Source: Coriobacteriaceae bacterium (GTDB taxonomy: Bacteria; Actinomycetota; Coriobacteriia; Coriobacteriales; Coriobacteriaceae). Taken from it: DNA of 64,000 bases. Below are positions 8,210 through 16,775 of this stretch, piece after piece. Location: the NCBI GenBank assembly GCA_902835305.1, contig CADFMD010000001.1:203573-267572 (forward strand), written 5' to 3'. Made by a program: the position numbers and the translations under genes. Numbering within the stretch: the stretch's first letter is position 1; every line of letters starts with the position of its first letter. The notes under the pieces were generated by a model that did not search any database, was not told the DNA's origin, and saw only the letters and a program-made list of their open reading frames with translations.

Positions 8210-8964
8210 GACAGTTCGTCGGCTACTTGGTGCTCGTAGAAGGCCTCTACTACGGCGTTAAAGTCGCGGGCGAAGCCTTCCATGGTTCCGCGCCAGGTGA
8301 CTCGGTTGGGCTTGCCCTGGCCTACATAGGCAGTCTGAATGCCGCAGGCGGGGCTAGGGAAGTCGCGTTTGGGATCGTTGCCCACCATAAGGACCTCGTG
8401 CGGTTCGAGCCCCATCACCTGAAGCTGCTCTAGATAGTAGGTGGCATCGGGCTTGCAGCGGGTGGTGTTTCCCATGTGCGTGACGAGCTCGAAGGGGGCG
8501 TCGGCCAGGTCGCCCCAGCCCATGCGGCACTCGATGGCCCCCTGCGGAAAGCTGGGGTTGGTAAAGAGCGCGCAGCGCAGCCCTGCGTCCTGTACGGCCT
8601 GGAGCGCGGCGTGCGCGCCCGGCATGGCGTGAGCGTTGATGACATCGTCGTTCTTGTATGGAAGCACTTCGCGGTCGTAGTAGGTAAACGCCTCGTAGAT
8701 GAGGGGATCGGAGAGGCAGATGCCGCATCGGCGCTCAACCTCAGTGCGGTAAAACTCAAGATTGGTGCGGTTGTCCGTGCCGCTTCGGCGATTGGCGTTG
8801 AGGTCGACCAGGATGGTGCCGAGGCGCGCCATCGTGCCACCGCGGCTGCGGCGACCGATATCCGCGAGCATCGACGAGACATCCTTAAAATACCGAAGGA
8901 TGAACGCGTTGAGGTTGATGCTAAGAAGCGTCTCGTCCATATCGAAAACGACTGCTTTGAGCAC
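8206..8964 (-). CDS. HAD-family hydrolase
   Basis: This 252-residue HAD hydrolase has motif I VFDMDETLL (Asp8, Asp10) and the motif III/IV region GNDPKRDFPSPACG near the C-terminus, as in subfamily IA-like phosphatases. The start is a GTG at 8964 with GAAAGGTG upstream on the minus strand. A helical cap lies between the motifs. The substrate is unknown. The last codons overlap the convergent desulfidase gene by 4 bp. Confidence 0.8.
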   Translation of the reverse strand: MLKAVVFDMDETLLSINLNAFILRYFKDVSSMLADIGRRSRGGTMARLGTILVDLNANRRSGTDNRTNLEFYRTEVERRCGICLSDPLIYEAFTYYDREVLPYKNDDVINAHAMPGAHAALQAVQDAGLRCALFTNPSFPQGAIECRMGWGDLADAPFELVTHMGNTTRCKPDATYYLEQLQVMGLEPHEVLMVGNDPKRDFPSPACGIQTAYVGQGKPNRVTWRGTMEGFARDFNAVVEAFYEHQVADELS

Positions 8965-9279
8965 GCGGGCACCTTTCTCGAAAAATCGTTCCAGAATCGT
9001 ATGTCTGGGATACTTTACCCCAAAGCCGTATGCCTAACTGCCTATCGTCAACTTATGGGGACGGTCGTCCACAAGATTGCGAAAAAGTCTCCATACGAGT
9101 AAAAAATCGCAGTTCACGCTTGAAATCGAAATGATTTCCCCGTAACCTATACGAACGTGATTGCATAAGCGTCACATTAGTATCTGTCGGCTCCCGAGTG
9201 TTCCTAAACGTTGTGTGCTTGTCGCACCCTTCTGTAGGTCCTAGCAATCGGGGCCCCGTAGTTCGAAAGGGGTCCACCT

Positions 9280-10446
9280 TTGAGTGAGATTCAGAACTCG
9301 TCCATTTTCTCTCTTGACGATGTCAACGAGGAGGAGATGAACAACCTCATCGACGGTACGATTACCGACTTTGATGAGGGCGATCTCGTTAACGGCACTG
9401 TCGTTAAGATCGAGCATGACGAGGTGCTCGTTGACATCGGATTCAAGTCCGAGGGCGTTATCCCGGTCCGCGAGCTGTCCATCCGCAAGGACGCTAACCC
9501 TGCAGACATCGTTGCACTCGGTGATCCCATCGAGGCTCTGGTTCTCCAGAAGGAGGACAAGGACGGTCGTCTGGTTCTGTCCAAGAAACGTGCCGAGTAC
9601 GAGCGTGCTTGGAACCGCATCGAGGAGAAGTTCAACTCCGGCGAGAACGTCGAGGGCGAGGTTATCGAGGTTGTCAAGGGCGGCCTGATCCTCGACATCG
9701 GCCTGCGTGGCTTCCTGCCCGCTTCCCTCGTCGACCTCCGTCGCGTCAAGGACCTCACCTCTTACATGGGCACCCGTATCGAGGCCCGCGTTATCGAGAT
9801 GGACCGCAACCGCAACAACGTCGTCCTCTCCCGTCGCGTCGTGCTCGAGGAGTCCCGTAAGGCCGAGCGCTCCGAGATCCTGTCCAAGCTCAAGTCTGGT
9901 ATGCGTCTCCAGGGCACCGTTTCCTCCATCGTCGACTTCGGCGCCTTCGTCGACCTCGGCGGTATCGACGGCCTTATCCACATCTCCGAGCTCTCTTGGA
10001 ACCACGTCAACCATCCTTCCGAGGTTGTCAAGGTCGGCCAGGAGGTCGAGGTCGAGGTTCTCGACGTCGATCTCAACCGCGAGCGCATCTCCCTGGGTCT
10101 CAAGCAGACCACCGAGGATCCGTGGCGCGCACTGGTCAAGAAGTACCCCGTCGGCGCCATCGTCGAGGGCACTGTGACCAAGCTTGTCCCGTTCGGCGCT
10201 TTCGTCGACCTGGGCGAGGGCATCGAGGGCCTGGTGCACATCTCCGAGATGGCCAACAAGCACGTCGATCAGCCTTCTCAGGTCACCCATGTGGGCGACA
10301 AGGTTCAGGTCAAGGTCATGGAGATCGACCTCGACCGTCGTCGTATCTCCCTGTCCATGAAGTCTGCTGCTGAGACTCTGGGCGTCGAGATCGAGGTTAC
10401 CCCGCTGCCTTCCGAGAAGAAGGACGAGGAGACCGACGCCGAGTAA
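9280..10446 (+). CDS. rpsA: 30S ribosomal protein S1
   Basis: S1 helps the 30S subunit bind and unfold mRNA. The 388-residue protein has four S1 (OB-fold) repeats, about residues 32-100, 117-185, 203-272 and 288-358, seen from the repeated GxV...GAFVDLG...GLIHISE pattern in repeats 3 and 4. Repeats 1 and 2 are more diverged, as usual. This four-domain architecture is typical of Gram-positive/actinobacterial S1, shorter than the six-domain E. coli form. The start is TTG at 9280, eight bases after GAAAGGGG; no ATG fits. The preceding 315 bp contain no gene that I can recognise. Confidence 0.95.
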   Translation: MSEIQNSSIFSLDDVNEEEMNNLIDGTITDFDEGDLVNGTVVKIEHDEVLVDIGFKSEGVIPVRELSIRKDANPADIVALGDPIEALVLQKEDKDGRLVLSKKRAEYERAWNRIEEKFNSGENVEGEVIEVVKGGLILDIGLRGFLPASLVDLRRVKDLTSYMGTRIEARVIEMDRNRNNVVLSRRVVLEESRKAERSEILSKLKSGMRLQGTVSSIVDFGAFVDLGGIDGLIHISELSWNHVNHPSEVVKVGQEVEVEVLDVDLNRERISLGLKQTTEDPWRALVKKYPVGAIVEGTVTKLVPFGAFVDLGEGIEGLVHISEMANKHVDQPSQVTHVGDKVQVKVMEIDLDRRRISLSMKSAAETLGVEIEVTPLPSEKKDEETDAE

Positions 10447-10471
10447 ATCGGTTTGACGATCACTTGTTTTA

Positions 10472-10504
10472 AGGGATCCGTCCGCAATGGACGGGTCCCT
10501 TTTT
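10472..10504 (+). terminator. Intrinsic terminator of rpsA
   Basis: AGGGATCCGTCC (10472-10483) pairs with 10489-10500 with one G-U pair, followed by TTTTT. Confidence 0.85.
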
Positions 10505-10575
10505 GCATTTGCTGCTGATGTGCGCGATACAACCCGGGCGCAATGCTGTCCGGGCTGTCTGCAGGCTATTGGGTT

Positions 10576-10624
10576 GTCGGTGCATGAAAAAATGCCGACA
10601 TCCCGCCTCGGGGAGGAGGCGGGA
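10576..10624. other. Two adjacent hairpins in the rpsA-rnpB gap
   Basis: GTCGGTGCAT/ATGCCGAC (about 10576-10600) and TCCCGCCTC/GAGGCGGGA (10601-10624) follow one another. There is no U-run and no open frame with a ribosome binding site. The rest of 10505-10788 shows nothing else I can name. Confidence 0.3.
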
Positions 10625-10788
10625 ACGCACCGAGTAGACGGAGGGGGCGCGGAGCGCGGTCGTGTCTCGACTGACGACGTTGCCCATCGACGACCTTATT
10701 GTACTGCATGGCGTGGTTCTTGGTTTATCGTGTCGAACGCTTGTGTTGTGTCATTGCCTGCGGCAACGGTGTGCTACACTCTTGCACT

Positions 10789-11150
10789 GCTGAGTGGGCC
10801 AGACGGTCGCGCGATGTGCTGCTTGCAGCACGCGTGAGGAAAGTCCGGGCTCCAGAGGGCGGGATGCCGGCTAACGGCCGGGCGGAGTGATCCGACGGAA
10901 AGCGCCGCAGAAAAGAAGACTCCCACCTGCGCCGCAAGGCGTAAAGGGAAAAGCTGAAACGGTGGTGTAAGAGACCACCAGCGTCGTGGCAACACGGCGG
11001 CTTGGCAAGCCCCATCCGGAGCAAGCGCGAATAGGAACGCTATGGGCCGGCCCGGTCCGCGTTCGGGTAGCGTGCGTGGAGCTGCACGGTAACGTGCAGA
11101 CAAGATAAATGACCGTTCACGACAGAACCCGGCTTATAGGCCCACTCAGC
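10789..11150 (+). ncRNA. rnpB: RNase P RNA, bacterial class A
   Basis: This is the catalytic RNA that removes 5' leaders from tRNA precursors. Helix P1 is formed by GCTGAGTGGGCC (10789-10800) and GGCCCACTCAGC (11139-11150). Just inside lie the conserved GAGGAAAGTCCGGGCT region (P3-P4, J3/4), the matching ACAGAACCCGGCTTA near the 3' end that closes P4, and the GCAAGCGCGAATAGG / CGGCTTGGCAAGCCCC core. The length of 362 nt is typical of class A. A TACACT -10-like hexamer at 10775-10780 sits 8 nt before the 5' end, though no good -35 is seen. Confidence 0.95.
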
Positions 11151-11155
11151 ACTTT

Positions 11156-11279
11156 GTCGACGCTGCGAACCCGCCAGCGCGGCAATCTGCCTTTCAAGCC
11201 TTCGGGCATGACCATAAGGTCAATGCCTTCGGCTTTTAAGGCACCTTGCTCGCGCTGACGGGTTCTCGCTGCTGGCGAC
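11156..11279. repeat. Nested palindrome just after rnpB, possible family D member
   Basis: GCGAACCCGCCAGCGCG (11165-11181) pairs with 11251-11269 (one 2-base bulge), extended by GTCGA/GGCGAC ends. The interior has TGCCTTTCAAGCC and CTTTTAAGGCA in the same relative places as the elements at 26604 and 27901. Homology to those is plausible but weaker. It could also serve as an rnpB 3' processing or termination structure. Confidence 0.45.
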
Positions 11280-11379
11280 GGCATCATTGGTGTTTCCGTT
11301 CTTGTTGGCGAGGGCAACGGTACACCCTTTGCCGTATTATTGAGGCTGTTTTTGCTTTGCTTGTTATTGAGGGGCTTTG

Positions 11380-12015
11380 TTGGACAGCTATTTTACTTTG
11401 CAATCGAATATTGAGGCTTCGGGCGAGTTTGTGGACCGCAAGAGCCGGTTTATTGCCCAGCTGGTCCATATTGAGTCCGAGGATGAGGCGAATGCCTTTA
11501 TCGAGACAGTTCGCAAGCGTCATTACGACGCTCGACACAATGTTCCCGCGTGGATTTTGGTCGATGGACGCGAACGCCAAAGCGACGATGGTGAGCCGAG
11601 CCGCACGAGCGGTATGCCGACGCTCGAGGTGTTGCGCGGCGCGGAGCTCAAAAATGTTTGCTGCGTAGTGACGCGCTATTTTGGCGGCACGCTGTTGGGG
11701 CCTGGTGGATTGGTACGCGCCTATACCGCGGCGACGCAGGCGGCGGTGGCGGCTGCTCGGGAGGCCGGGCAGATCGTCGAGATGACGAGCGTCGTACCGG
11801 TTGACGTGCATGTGGCCTATCCGCAGTATGAGCAGGTGCTTCGTTTGGCGCAGGATTCGGGTGCCAAGGTTTCGGATACCGATTACGCGGATGCCGTGAC
11901 ACTTCATTTGGTGTTTAAGGCGGGGGAGCAGGAGCCGTTTTGCGCCAAGATGCGCGAGCTTATGGCGGGGCGCGAGGAGATTGAGTTCGGCGCTCCCGAA
12001 TTTGCCGAGTTCTAA
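11380..12015 (+). CDS. YigZ/IMPACT family protein (UPF0029)
   Basis: This 211-residue protein belongs to the YigZ/IMPACT family. It shows the N-terminal UPF0029 domain (residues about 17-125) with RHYDARHNVPAWIL, DDGEPSRTSGMP and CVVTRYFGGTLLGPGGLVRAY, and a C-terminal DUF1949 ferredoxin-like domain. The family's role is unclear; a ribosome-linked or peptidase-like function has been suggested. No ATG exists; TTG at 11380 is 5 bases after GAGGGG and is preferred to the TTG immediately before it at 11377, which is too close. Confidence 0.88.
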   Translation: MDSYFTLQSNIEASGEFVDRKSRFIAQLVHIESEDEANAFIETVRKRHYDARHNVPAWILVDGRERQSDDGEPSRTSGMPTLEVLRGAELKNVCCVVTRYFGGTLLGPGGLVRAYTAATQAAVAAAREAGQIVEMTSVVPVDVHVAYPQYEQVLRLAQDSGAKVSDTDYADAVTLHLVFKAGEQEPFCAKMRELMAGREEIEFGAPEFAEF

Positions 12016-12017
12016 CG

Positions 12018-12070
12018 ACGACGGCCGGCGTGCTTTTGGATGGATCCCAAGCGCGCCGGCCGTCGTTTTA
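12018..12070. terminator. Terminator between convergent genes
   Basis: ACGACGGCCGGCG (12018-12030) pairs perfectly with CGCCGGCCGTCGT (12054-12066), followed by TTTTA. It can serve the YigZ gene on the plus strand and perhaps the redox gene on the minus strand. Confidence 0.75.
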
Positions 12071-12082
12071 TGTTGCTGCCGT

Positions 12083-12529
12083 CTACTCGGCGAGCTGCTT
12101 TAGCACATCGCAGGCGATCTCGACGGCATCGTCGATGCAGCCGGGGCAGCTGCGGAGCGGACCCTTATCCGATCCGATGCCCTTGAGCGTGCCGCAGACG
12201 GTCGTCGTGTTCTTCTCGCCAAAACGCTTGGCGATTTCGCGCGATAGCTTGTAGGTCTGGCCCTTGGTCTTGGGGTTTTCCATGCCGTCGCTCATTACAA
12301 AGCCCATGATGGCCACGGCGCCCGAGATGGCGCCGCAGGTTTCGGTCATGCCACCCATGCCGGCGCCAAAGCCCTCTGTGAGGGTAAAGGCGACCTGGGG
12401 GTCGAGCCCGACGGCAGGTGCGAGCGTACAGGCGACGGCCTGTGCACAGTTAAAGCCACGGGCGTGGTATTCGGCAGCCTGAGCCTGACAGGCGGTGATG
12501 TCGAGCTGGGCCGTATCGATTTGCTTCAT
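12083..12529 (-). CDS. C_GCAxxG_C_C family redox protein
   Basis: This 148-residue protein matches the C_GCAxxG_C_C family, small proteins with a fixed pattern of cysteines thought to bind metal or act in redox. Visible features are FNCAQAVAC, GAGMGGMTETCGAISGAV, CGTLKGIG and CPGCIDDA. The ATG at 12529 is preceded on the minus strand by AGGAGAC, so the longer upstream frame to 12775 is unlikely to be translated. It diverges from the O-acetylhomoserine sulfhydrylase gene. Confidence 0.8.
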   Translation of the reverse strand: MKQIDTAQLDITACQAQAAEYHARGFNCAQAVACTLAPAVGLDPQVAFTLTEGFGAGMGGMTETCGAISGAVAIMGFVMSDGMENPKTKGQTYKLSREIAKRFGEKNTTTVCGTLKGIGSDKGPLRSCPGCIDDAVEIACDVLKQLAE

Positions 12530-12640
12530 CGTTGTCTCCTTGGTCACGGTGTACCCGCTTATGGTACCCGTGCCGATGCATGTAGTCATCGAGAGCTTCA
12601 TGTATGCCTCATTTTTATCTATAGAGCAAATGCCTAAGGT

Positions 12641-12671
12641 TGAGACAAACACCCTTGATTCATTTGTCTCA
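12641..12671. repeat. 31-bp inverted repeat, family A copy 2
   Basis: TGAGACAAA (12641-12649) and TTTGTCTCA (12663-12671) have the same 13-bp separation as the copy at 341-371. This copy lies between two divergent genes, where it could be an operator. A small hairpin (AACCCA/GGGTT) follows at 12672-12694. Confidence 0.6.
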
Positions 12672-12758
12672 TAACCCACCTTGAGGATGGGTTGAGAGGG
12701 GTGTGCGGTAGCGGTATCGTGAACCGAATAAAACAAAACCCAAGTAAGGGAGTTGGAT

Positions 12759-14042
12759 ATGAGCGAGCAGACCATCGGTACGACGTGTGTTCAGGGCGGT
12801 TATCGCCCGGGTGATGCAGAGCCGCGTCAGGTGCCTATCTACCAGTCAACCACGTGGAAGTACGACACGTCCGAGCACATGGGCAAGCTGTTCGACCTGG
12901 AGGAGTCGGGCTACTTCTACAGCCGTCTGCAGAACCCCACGTGCGATCTGGTTGCCGCAAAGATCTGCGAGATGGAGGGCGGTACCGCTGCGATGCTCAC
13001 GAGCTCGGGCATGGCTGCGAACTTCCTCGCGATCTTTAACGTGGCCGGCGCTGGCGATCACGTGGTCGCGAGCTCTGCCATCTACGGCGGTACCTACAAC
13101 CTGCTCGCACATACCATGGAGCGCATGGGTTTGACCTGCACGTTCGTTGCCCCCGACTGCACCGACGAGGAGCTCGAGGCAGCCTTTGAGCCCAATACCA
13201 AGCTCGTCTTTGGCGAGACGATCGCCAACCCCGCCCTTGCCGTGCTCGATATTGAGCGCTTTGCCAAGGCCGCACATGACCACGGCGTGCCGCTGATGGT
13301 CGACAATACCTTCCCGACGCCCGTGATGTGCCGTCCCTTTGAGTGGGGCGCAGACATCGTTACGCACTCCACCACCAAGTACATGGATGGCCATGCTGCC
13401 TACCTCGGCGGCGTGATCGTCGACCACGGTCAGTTTGACTGGATGGCTCATGCGGACAAGTTCCCGGGTCTCACCACGCCCGACGAGAGCTACCACGGCG
13501 TGACGTATGCCGAGAAGTTCGGTCGCGAGGGCGCCTTCATTACCAAGGCCACCGCGCAGCTCATGCGCGATCTTGGCCCCATGCAGAACCCGCAGGCGGC
13601 GTTTTTCCTGAACAGCTCGCTCGAGAGCCTGCATGTGCGCATGCCGCGTCATTGCGAGAACGGCCTGGCCGTTGCCAAGTTCCTGCAGAGCCATCCCAAG
13701 GTGCGCTTCGTGAGCTATCCGGGCCTGGAGGGCGACAAGTACTATGACCTGGCTCAGAAGTACATGCCCAACGGTACCTGCGGCGTCGTGAGCTTTGGCT
13801 TTAACGGTGGTCGCGCGGCGGCCGAGACCTTTATGAAGAGCCTCAAGCTCGCCCAGATCGCCACGCACGTGGCCGACGCCCGCACTTGCTGCCTGCATCC
13901 TGCTAACGCTACGCACCGCCAGATGAACGATGAGGAGCTCATCGCCTGTGGCATCTCCGCCGACATGGTGCGCCTGTCGTGCGGCCTCGAGGACACGGCC
14001 GACTTGATTGCCGACCTTGAGCAGGCGCTCGAGCAGTGCTAG
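12759..14042 (+). CDS. O-acetylhomoserine sulfhydrylase (Cys/Met metabolism PLP enzyme)
   Basis: This 427-residue enzyme joins sulfide to O-acetylhomoserine to give homocysteine; close relatives are methionine gamma-lyases. It is a fold-type I PLP enzyme with the cofactor Lys in THSTTKYMDGH, the SSAIYGGTYNL phosphate region and VDNTFPTP. The DGHAAYLGG and long C-terminal half fit the bacterial O-acetylhomoserine aminocarboxypropyltransferase group better than cystathionine gamma-synthase. ATG 12759 is 6 bases after AAGGGAG. Together with the desulfidase gene it points to sulfide-based sulfur assimilation. Confidence 0.88.
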   Translation: MSEQTIGTTCVQGGYRPGDAEPRQVPIYQSTTWKYDTSEHMGKLFDLEESGYFYSRLQNPTCDLVAAKICEMEGGTAAMLTSSGMAANFLAIFNVAGAGDHVVASSAIYGGTYNLLAHTMERMGLTCTFVAPDCTDEELEAAFEPNTKLVFGETIANPALAVLDIERFAKAAHDHGVPLMVDNTFPTPVMCRPFEWGADIVTHSTTKYMDGHAAYLGGVIVDHGQFDWMAHADKFPGLTTPDESYHGVTYAEKFGREGAFITKATAQLMRDLGPMQNPQAAFFLNSSLESLHVRMPRHCENGLAVAKFLQSHPKVRFVSYPGLEGDKYYDLAQKYMPNGTCGVVSFGFNGGRAAAETFMKSLKLAQIATHVADARTCCLHPANATHRQMNDEELIACGISADMVRLSCGLEDTADLIADLEQALEQC

Positions 14043-14111
14043 GCTAGCGTTCGCACAAGGCGCCGATGCTGGCAGAAAGCTTCGGCGACCTTTCGTTCCG
14101 ATTCCGTAGGC

Positions 14112-14158
14112 GGGACCCCAATCGCGACTGTTTGCAGGCGATTGGGGCCCCGTTTTTT
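14112..14158 (+). terminator. Intrinsic terminator
   Basis: CCCCAATCGC (14116-14125) pairs with GCGATTGGGG (14138-14147), with GGG/CCC extension, then TTTTTT. Confidence 0.88.
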
Positions 14159-14184
14159 GCGTTGGGCCACTCGAAAGGATGGAT

Positions 14185-15489
14185 ATGGAGAAAACCGCTG
14201 AGCAGCTGCGCCGCGAGCACATTGCCCTAGAGGGCGATACCCATGGCAAGAACAAATGGGCGATTCTGTTTACTGTGCTCATCATGACGTTTATGGTGTG
14301 TCTGGATTCGACCGTCGTGACCGTGGCGCTGCCCGTGATGCAAAAGGAGCTGGGCGTGGGCCTCGACCGCATTCAGCTGGTGAGTTCGGTGTATCTGCTT
14401 GCGACATGCGTGGCTATGTTGCTGTTTGGCCGTCTGGGTGACGTGCGCGGCAAGGTGAATGTGTTCCAGCTGGGCGTCATCGTCTTTTCGGTCGGTTCGC
14501 TGCTGTGCGGCCTTTCGGCCTCGCTCGAGGTTCTTATCCTGGCACGCATTGTTCAGGGCATCGGTTGCGCAGCGGCCATGGCTAACAACATGGGTATCAT
14601 CACCGAGTCGTTTCCGGCGCGCGAACGAGGTCGTGCCATGGGTATTCTCGCGACCTTCGTGGCCCTCGGCATGATGTGTGGCCCCGTGCTGGGCGGCATG
14701 CTGGTGGCAAGCTTTCCCTGGGAGAGTATCTTCCTCATCAACCTGCCTATTGGCGTCATCTCGTTTATCGTGGGGCTCTACACGCTGCCGCATGTTAAGC
14801 CGGAGGCCGGCGAGCGCCCCATGTCCCTTGCCGAGGCCGCTCGTCGCTGCTTTGCAAATTCGGCCTTCACTATCAACCTTGCCTGCATGCTCATCGTGTT
14901 CGTTGGCATTGGCGCATCCGAGTTTATTCTGCCGTTCTATTTTCAGGACGCCCACGGCTTTGGTTCTGACATTTCCGGACTGCTCTTTTTGGCACTGCCG
15001 ATGGTGAATGCCTTTATCGGACCGCTTTCGGGTACGGTTTCGGACCGTGTTGGCTGCGAGGGCCCCACGGCAGTCGGCCTGGGCGTGTACGTATGCGGTC
15101 TTTTTGCGGTAAGCACGCTCGACGAGCGCTCTTCCATCCCTGTGATCGTGTGCTGTGTCGCGTTTATGTCGTGCGGTACGTCGATTTTCCAGAGCCCCAA
15201 TAACTCGCTGTATATGGGCTCGGCTCCGCGCGAAGCACTCGGCTTTGCGGGCAGTTTGGGCAGTTTGGCGCGCTATGCTGGCATGGCACTCGGCATTACG
15301 GTGGCGTCGAATATCCTGTATGGGCAGATGAGCGTGGCGATGAGCGAGGCCGTGACCAGTTTTGTTGCAGGCCGTCCGGATGTGTTCTTGTTTGGTTTTC
15401 GTTCGGTGTTCTATGTGTTGATGGCTGTGGCCGCTGTGGGCTTTGCGCTCGCCATGGTGCGTTTGGTGAGGATGCGCGCCCGCCATTAG
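14185..15489 (+). CDS. MFS multidrug-type exporter (DHA2/EmrB-QacA family)
   Basis: This 434-residue integral membrane protein has about 12-14 predicted helices. The family motif LDSTVVTVALPVMQKELG lies in helix 1, GRLGDVRG (motif A) follows helix 2, and GPVLGGML (motif C) marks it as an antiporter-type exporter. It is somewhat shorter than typical 14-helix members. The start at 14185 is preceded by GAAAGG with spacing 6; the ATG at 14179 abuts that site. Substrate unknown. No regulator is adjacent. Confidence 0.85.
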   Translation: MEKTAEQLRREHIALEGDTHGKNKWAILFTVLIMTFMVCLDSTVVTVALPVMQKELGVGLDRIQLVSSVYLLATCVAMLLFGRLGDVRGKVNVFQLGVIVFSVGSLLCGLSASLEVLILARIVQGIGCAAAMANNMGIITESFPARERGRAMGILATFVALGMMCGPVLGGMLVASFPWESIFLINLPIGVISFIVGLYTLPHVKPEAGERPMSLAEAARRCFANSAFTINLACMLIVFVGIGASEFILPFYFQDAHGFGSDISGLLFLALPMVNAFIGPLSGTVSDRVGCEGPTAVGLGVYVCGLFAVSTLDERSSIPVIVCCVAFMSCGTSIFQSPNNSLYMGSAPREALGFAGSLGSLARYAGMALGITVASNILYGQMSVAMSEAVTSFVAGRPDVFLFGFRSVFYVLMAVAAVGFALAMVRLVRMRARH

Positions 15490-15646
15490 CGTGTTGGGAG
15501 GCTGTCTGCCACGATTCGCACCGTCCCAAAAAGACTGGTTTGTGGTGCGATGCGGCTTGTGGGGCGGGCGGGGGTCGGTCCGTGGTAGACTATCGAACAA
15601 CGTTTATTAATCGCGCGGTATCGTTGCCGCGAGAAGGGGTTGCGCC

Positions 15647-16225
15647 ATGCAGGAGCTTGAGGATCGTATTCGCCATGACGGCATCGTAAAGGCCGGTAAC
15701 GTCCTTAAGGTTGATGCCTTCCTCAACCACCAGTGCGACGTTGAGCTGTTTGACCACATGGGTGCCGAGTGGGCCCGTCTGTTCGGGGGCGTCGAGATCA
15801 ACAAGATCCTGACGATTGAGGCTTCGGGCATTGGCATGGCTTGCATCGCGGCTCAGCATTTTGGCGGTGTGCCGGTGGTCTTTGCCAAGAAGGCGCAGTC
15901 CATCAACCTCGATGGCGAGCAATATGCCACGACCATCTACTCCTTTACCAAGCAGAAGGAGTACCCGGTCATCGTTGGCAAGCGTTTCCTGTCCGAGGGC
16001 GACAAGGTCCTGATCATCGACGACTTCTTGGCCAACGGCTGCGCGCTCGAGGGTCTTATCAAGATCTGCGAGGCTGCGGGTGCCGAGGTGTCCGGTATTG
16101 GCATTGCAGTGGAGAAGGGCTTCCAGGGCGGCGGCGATAAGCTCCGCGAGCGCGGCTTCCGCGTCGAGAGCTTGGCCCGTATCGCCGATATGGACTGCGA
16201 GACCGGCGAGATTACCTTCGCCTAA
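15647..16225 (+). CDS. xpt: Xanthine phosphoribosyltransferase
   Basis: Xpt salvages xanthine with PRPP to make XMP. The 192-residue protein is the exact family size and starts MQELEDRIRHDGIVKAGNVLKVDAFLNHQ in the usual way (the first residues are diagnostic), with the PRPP loop VLIIDDFLANG and EASGI motif. AGAAGGGG precedes the ATG by 9 bases. No purine riboswitch is visible in the 157-bp gap upstream. Confidence 0.95.
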   Translation: MQELEDRIRHDGIVKAGNVLKVDAFLNHQCDVELFDHMGAEWARLFGGVEINKILTIEASGIGMACIAAQHFGGVPVVFAKKAQSINLDGEQYATTIYSFTKQKEYPVIVGKRFLSEGDKVLIIDDFLANGCALEGLIKICEAAGAEVSGIGIAVEKGFQGGGDKLRERGFRVESLARIADMDCETGEITFA

Positions 16226-16252
16226 GCGCGCAACACAAGCGATTGGTATGCG

Positions 16253-16288
16253 ATGTGACAAAGGGACCGTCCCTTTGTCACATTTTTT
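16253..16288 (+). terminator. Perfect palindrome terminator of xpt
   Basis: ATGTGACAAAGGGA (16253-16266) pairs with TCCCTTTGTCACAT (16270-16283), followed by TTTTTT. The AAAGGGAC core resembles other palindromes in the window (34893, 52923). Confidence 0.85.
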
Positions 16289-16308
16289 GTATGAGGGGAG
16301 GTGTTGAT

Positions 16309-16689
16309 ATGGATGAGAACAAGATGGGATGGCGCGAGTATGCGCGCTATGCCGAGATGTCGGCCGAGGAGTTGGCGCGCGATTGCGAGGTGCAGGTGTT
16401 TCGCGCGACAGGTCCGGGCGGACAAGGCGTCAACACGACGGACTCGGCGGTGCGCATGAAACATATCCCTTCGGGAATTACCGTGACGGCGCGCGAGAGC
16501 CGCAGTCAGTTCCAAAACCGTAGTAGCTGCCTGCGTAAGCTGCGTGCTGAGCTTGAGCGTCGCGGGCGTCCACCGCGCCGACGCGTAAAGACCAAGGTGC
16601 CTCAGCGCTCTCGCCAGCGCAGGCTCAATGACAAGCACTTCAACGCCATTAAAAAGGCCAACCGTCGCAAGCCGGGCAGCGACGAATAG
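16309..16689 (+). CDS. Release-factor-like protein with GGQ domain only
   Basis: This 126-residue basic protein contains the class I release factor catalytic domain: TGPGGQGVN with Gly37-Gly38-Gln39, which hydrolyses peptidyl-tRNA in the ribosome. It lacks the stop-codon recognition domain, like ArfB/YaeJ and PrfH. The C-terminal RRGRPPRRRVKTKVPQRSRQRR tail is strongly basic, as in ArfB, where the tail enters the empty mRNA channel. Ribosome rescue is thus the likely role. GGGGAGGTG precedes ATG 16309 with spacing 6. Confidence 0.8.
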   Translation: MDENKMGWREYARYAEMSAEELARDCEVQVFRATGPGGQGVNTTDSAVRMKHIPSGITVTARESRSQFQNRSSCLRKLRAELERRGRPPRRRVKTKVPQRSRQRRLNDKHFNAIKKANRRKPGSDE

Positions 16690-16698
16690 CCTCCTCAT

Positions 16699-16767
16699 AA
16701 GTTGCGGTGAAATAGGGACTGTTTTGCGGCTTTAGCTGCATAAACAGTCCCTATTTCACCGCAACTT
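16699..16767. repeat. Family B palindrome copy 1
   Basis: A perfect 26-bp inverted repeat: AAGTTGCGGTGAAATAGG... (16699-16724) with 16742-16767, around a 17-base loop. A second copy with almost the same arms but a different loop lies at 52623-52689. It separates the convergent GGQ gene and lipid kinase gene. Confidence 0.75.
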
Positions 16768-16775
16768 AGGTGGGG

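Noticed and set aside
15490..15646. Purine riboswitch upstream of xpt
   Set aside because: None of the conserved loop or junction sequences of purine riboswitches are visible; only a GC-rich gap is present.
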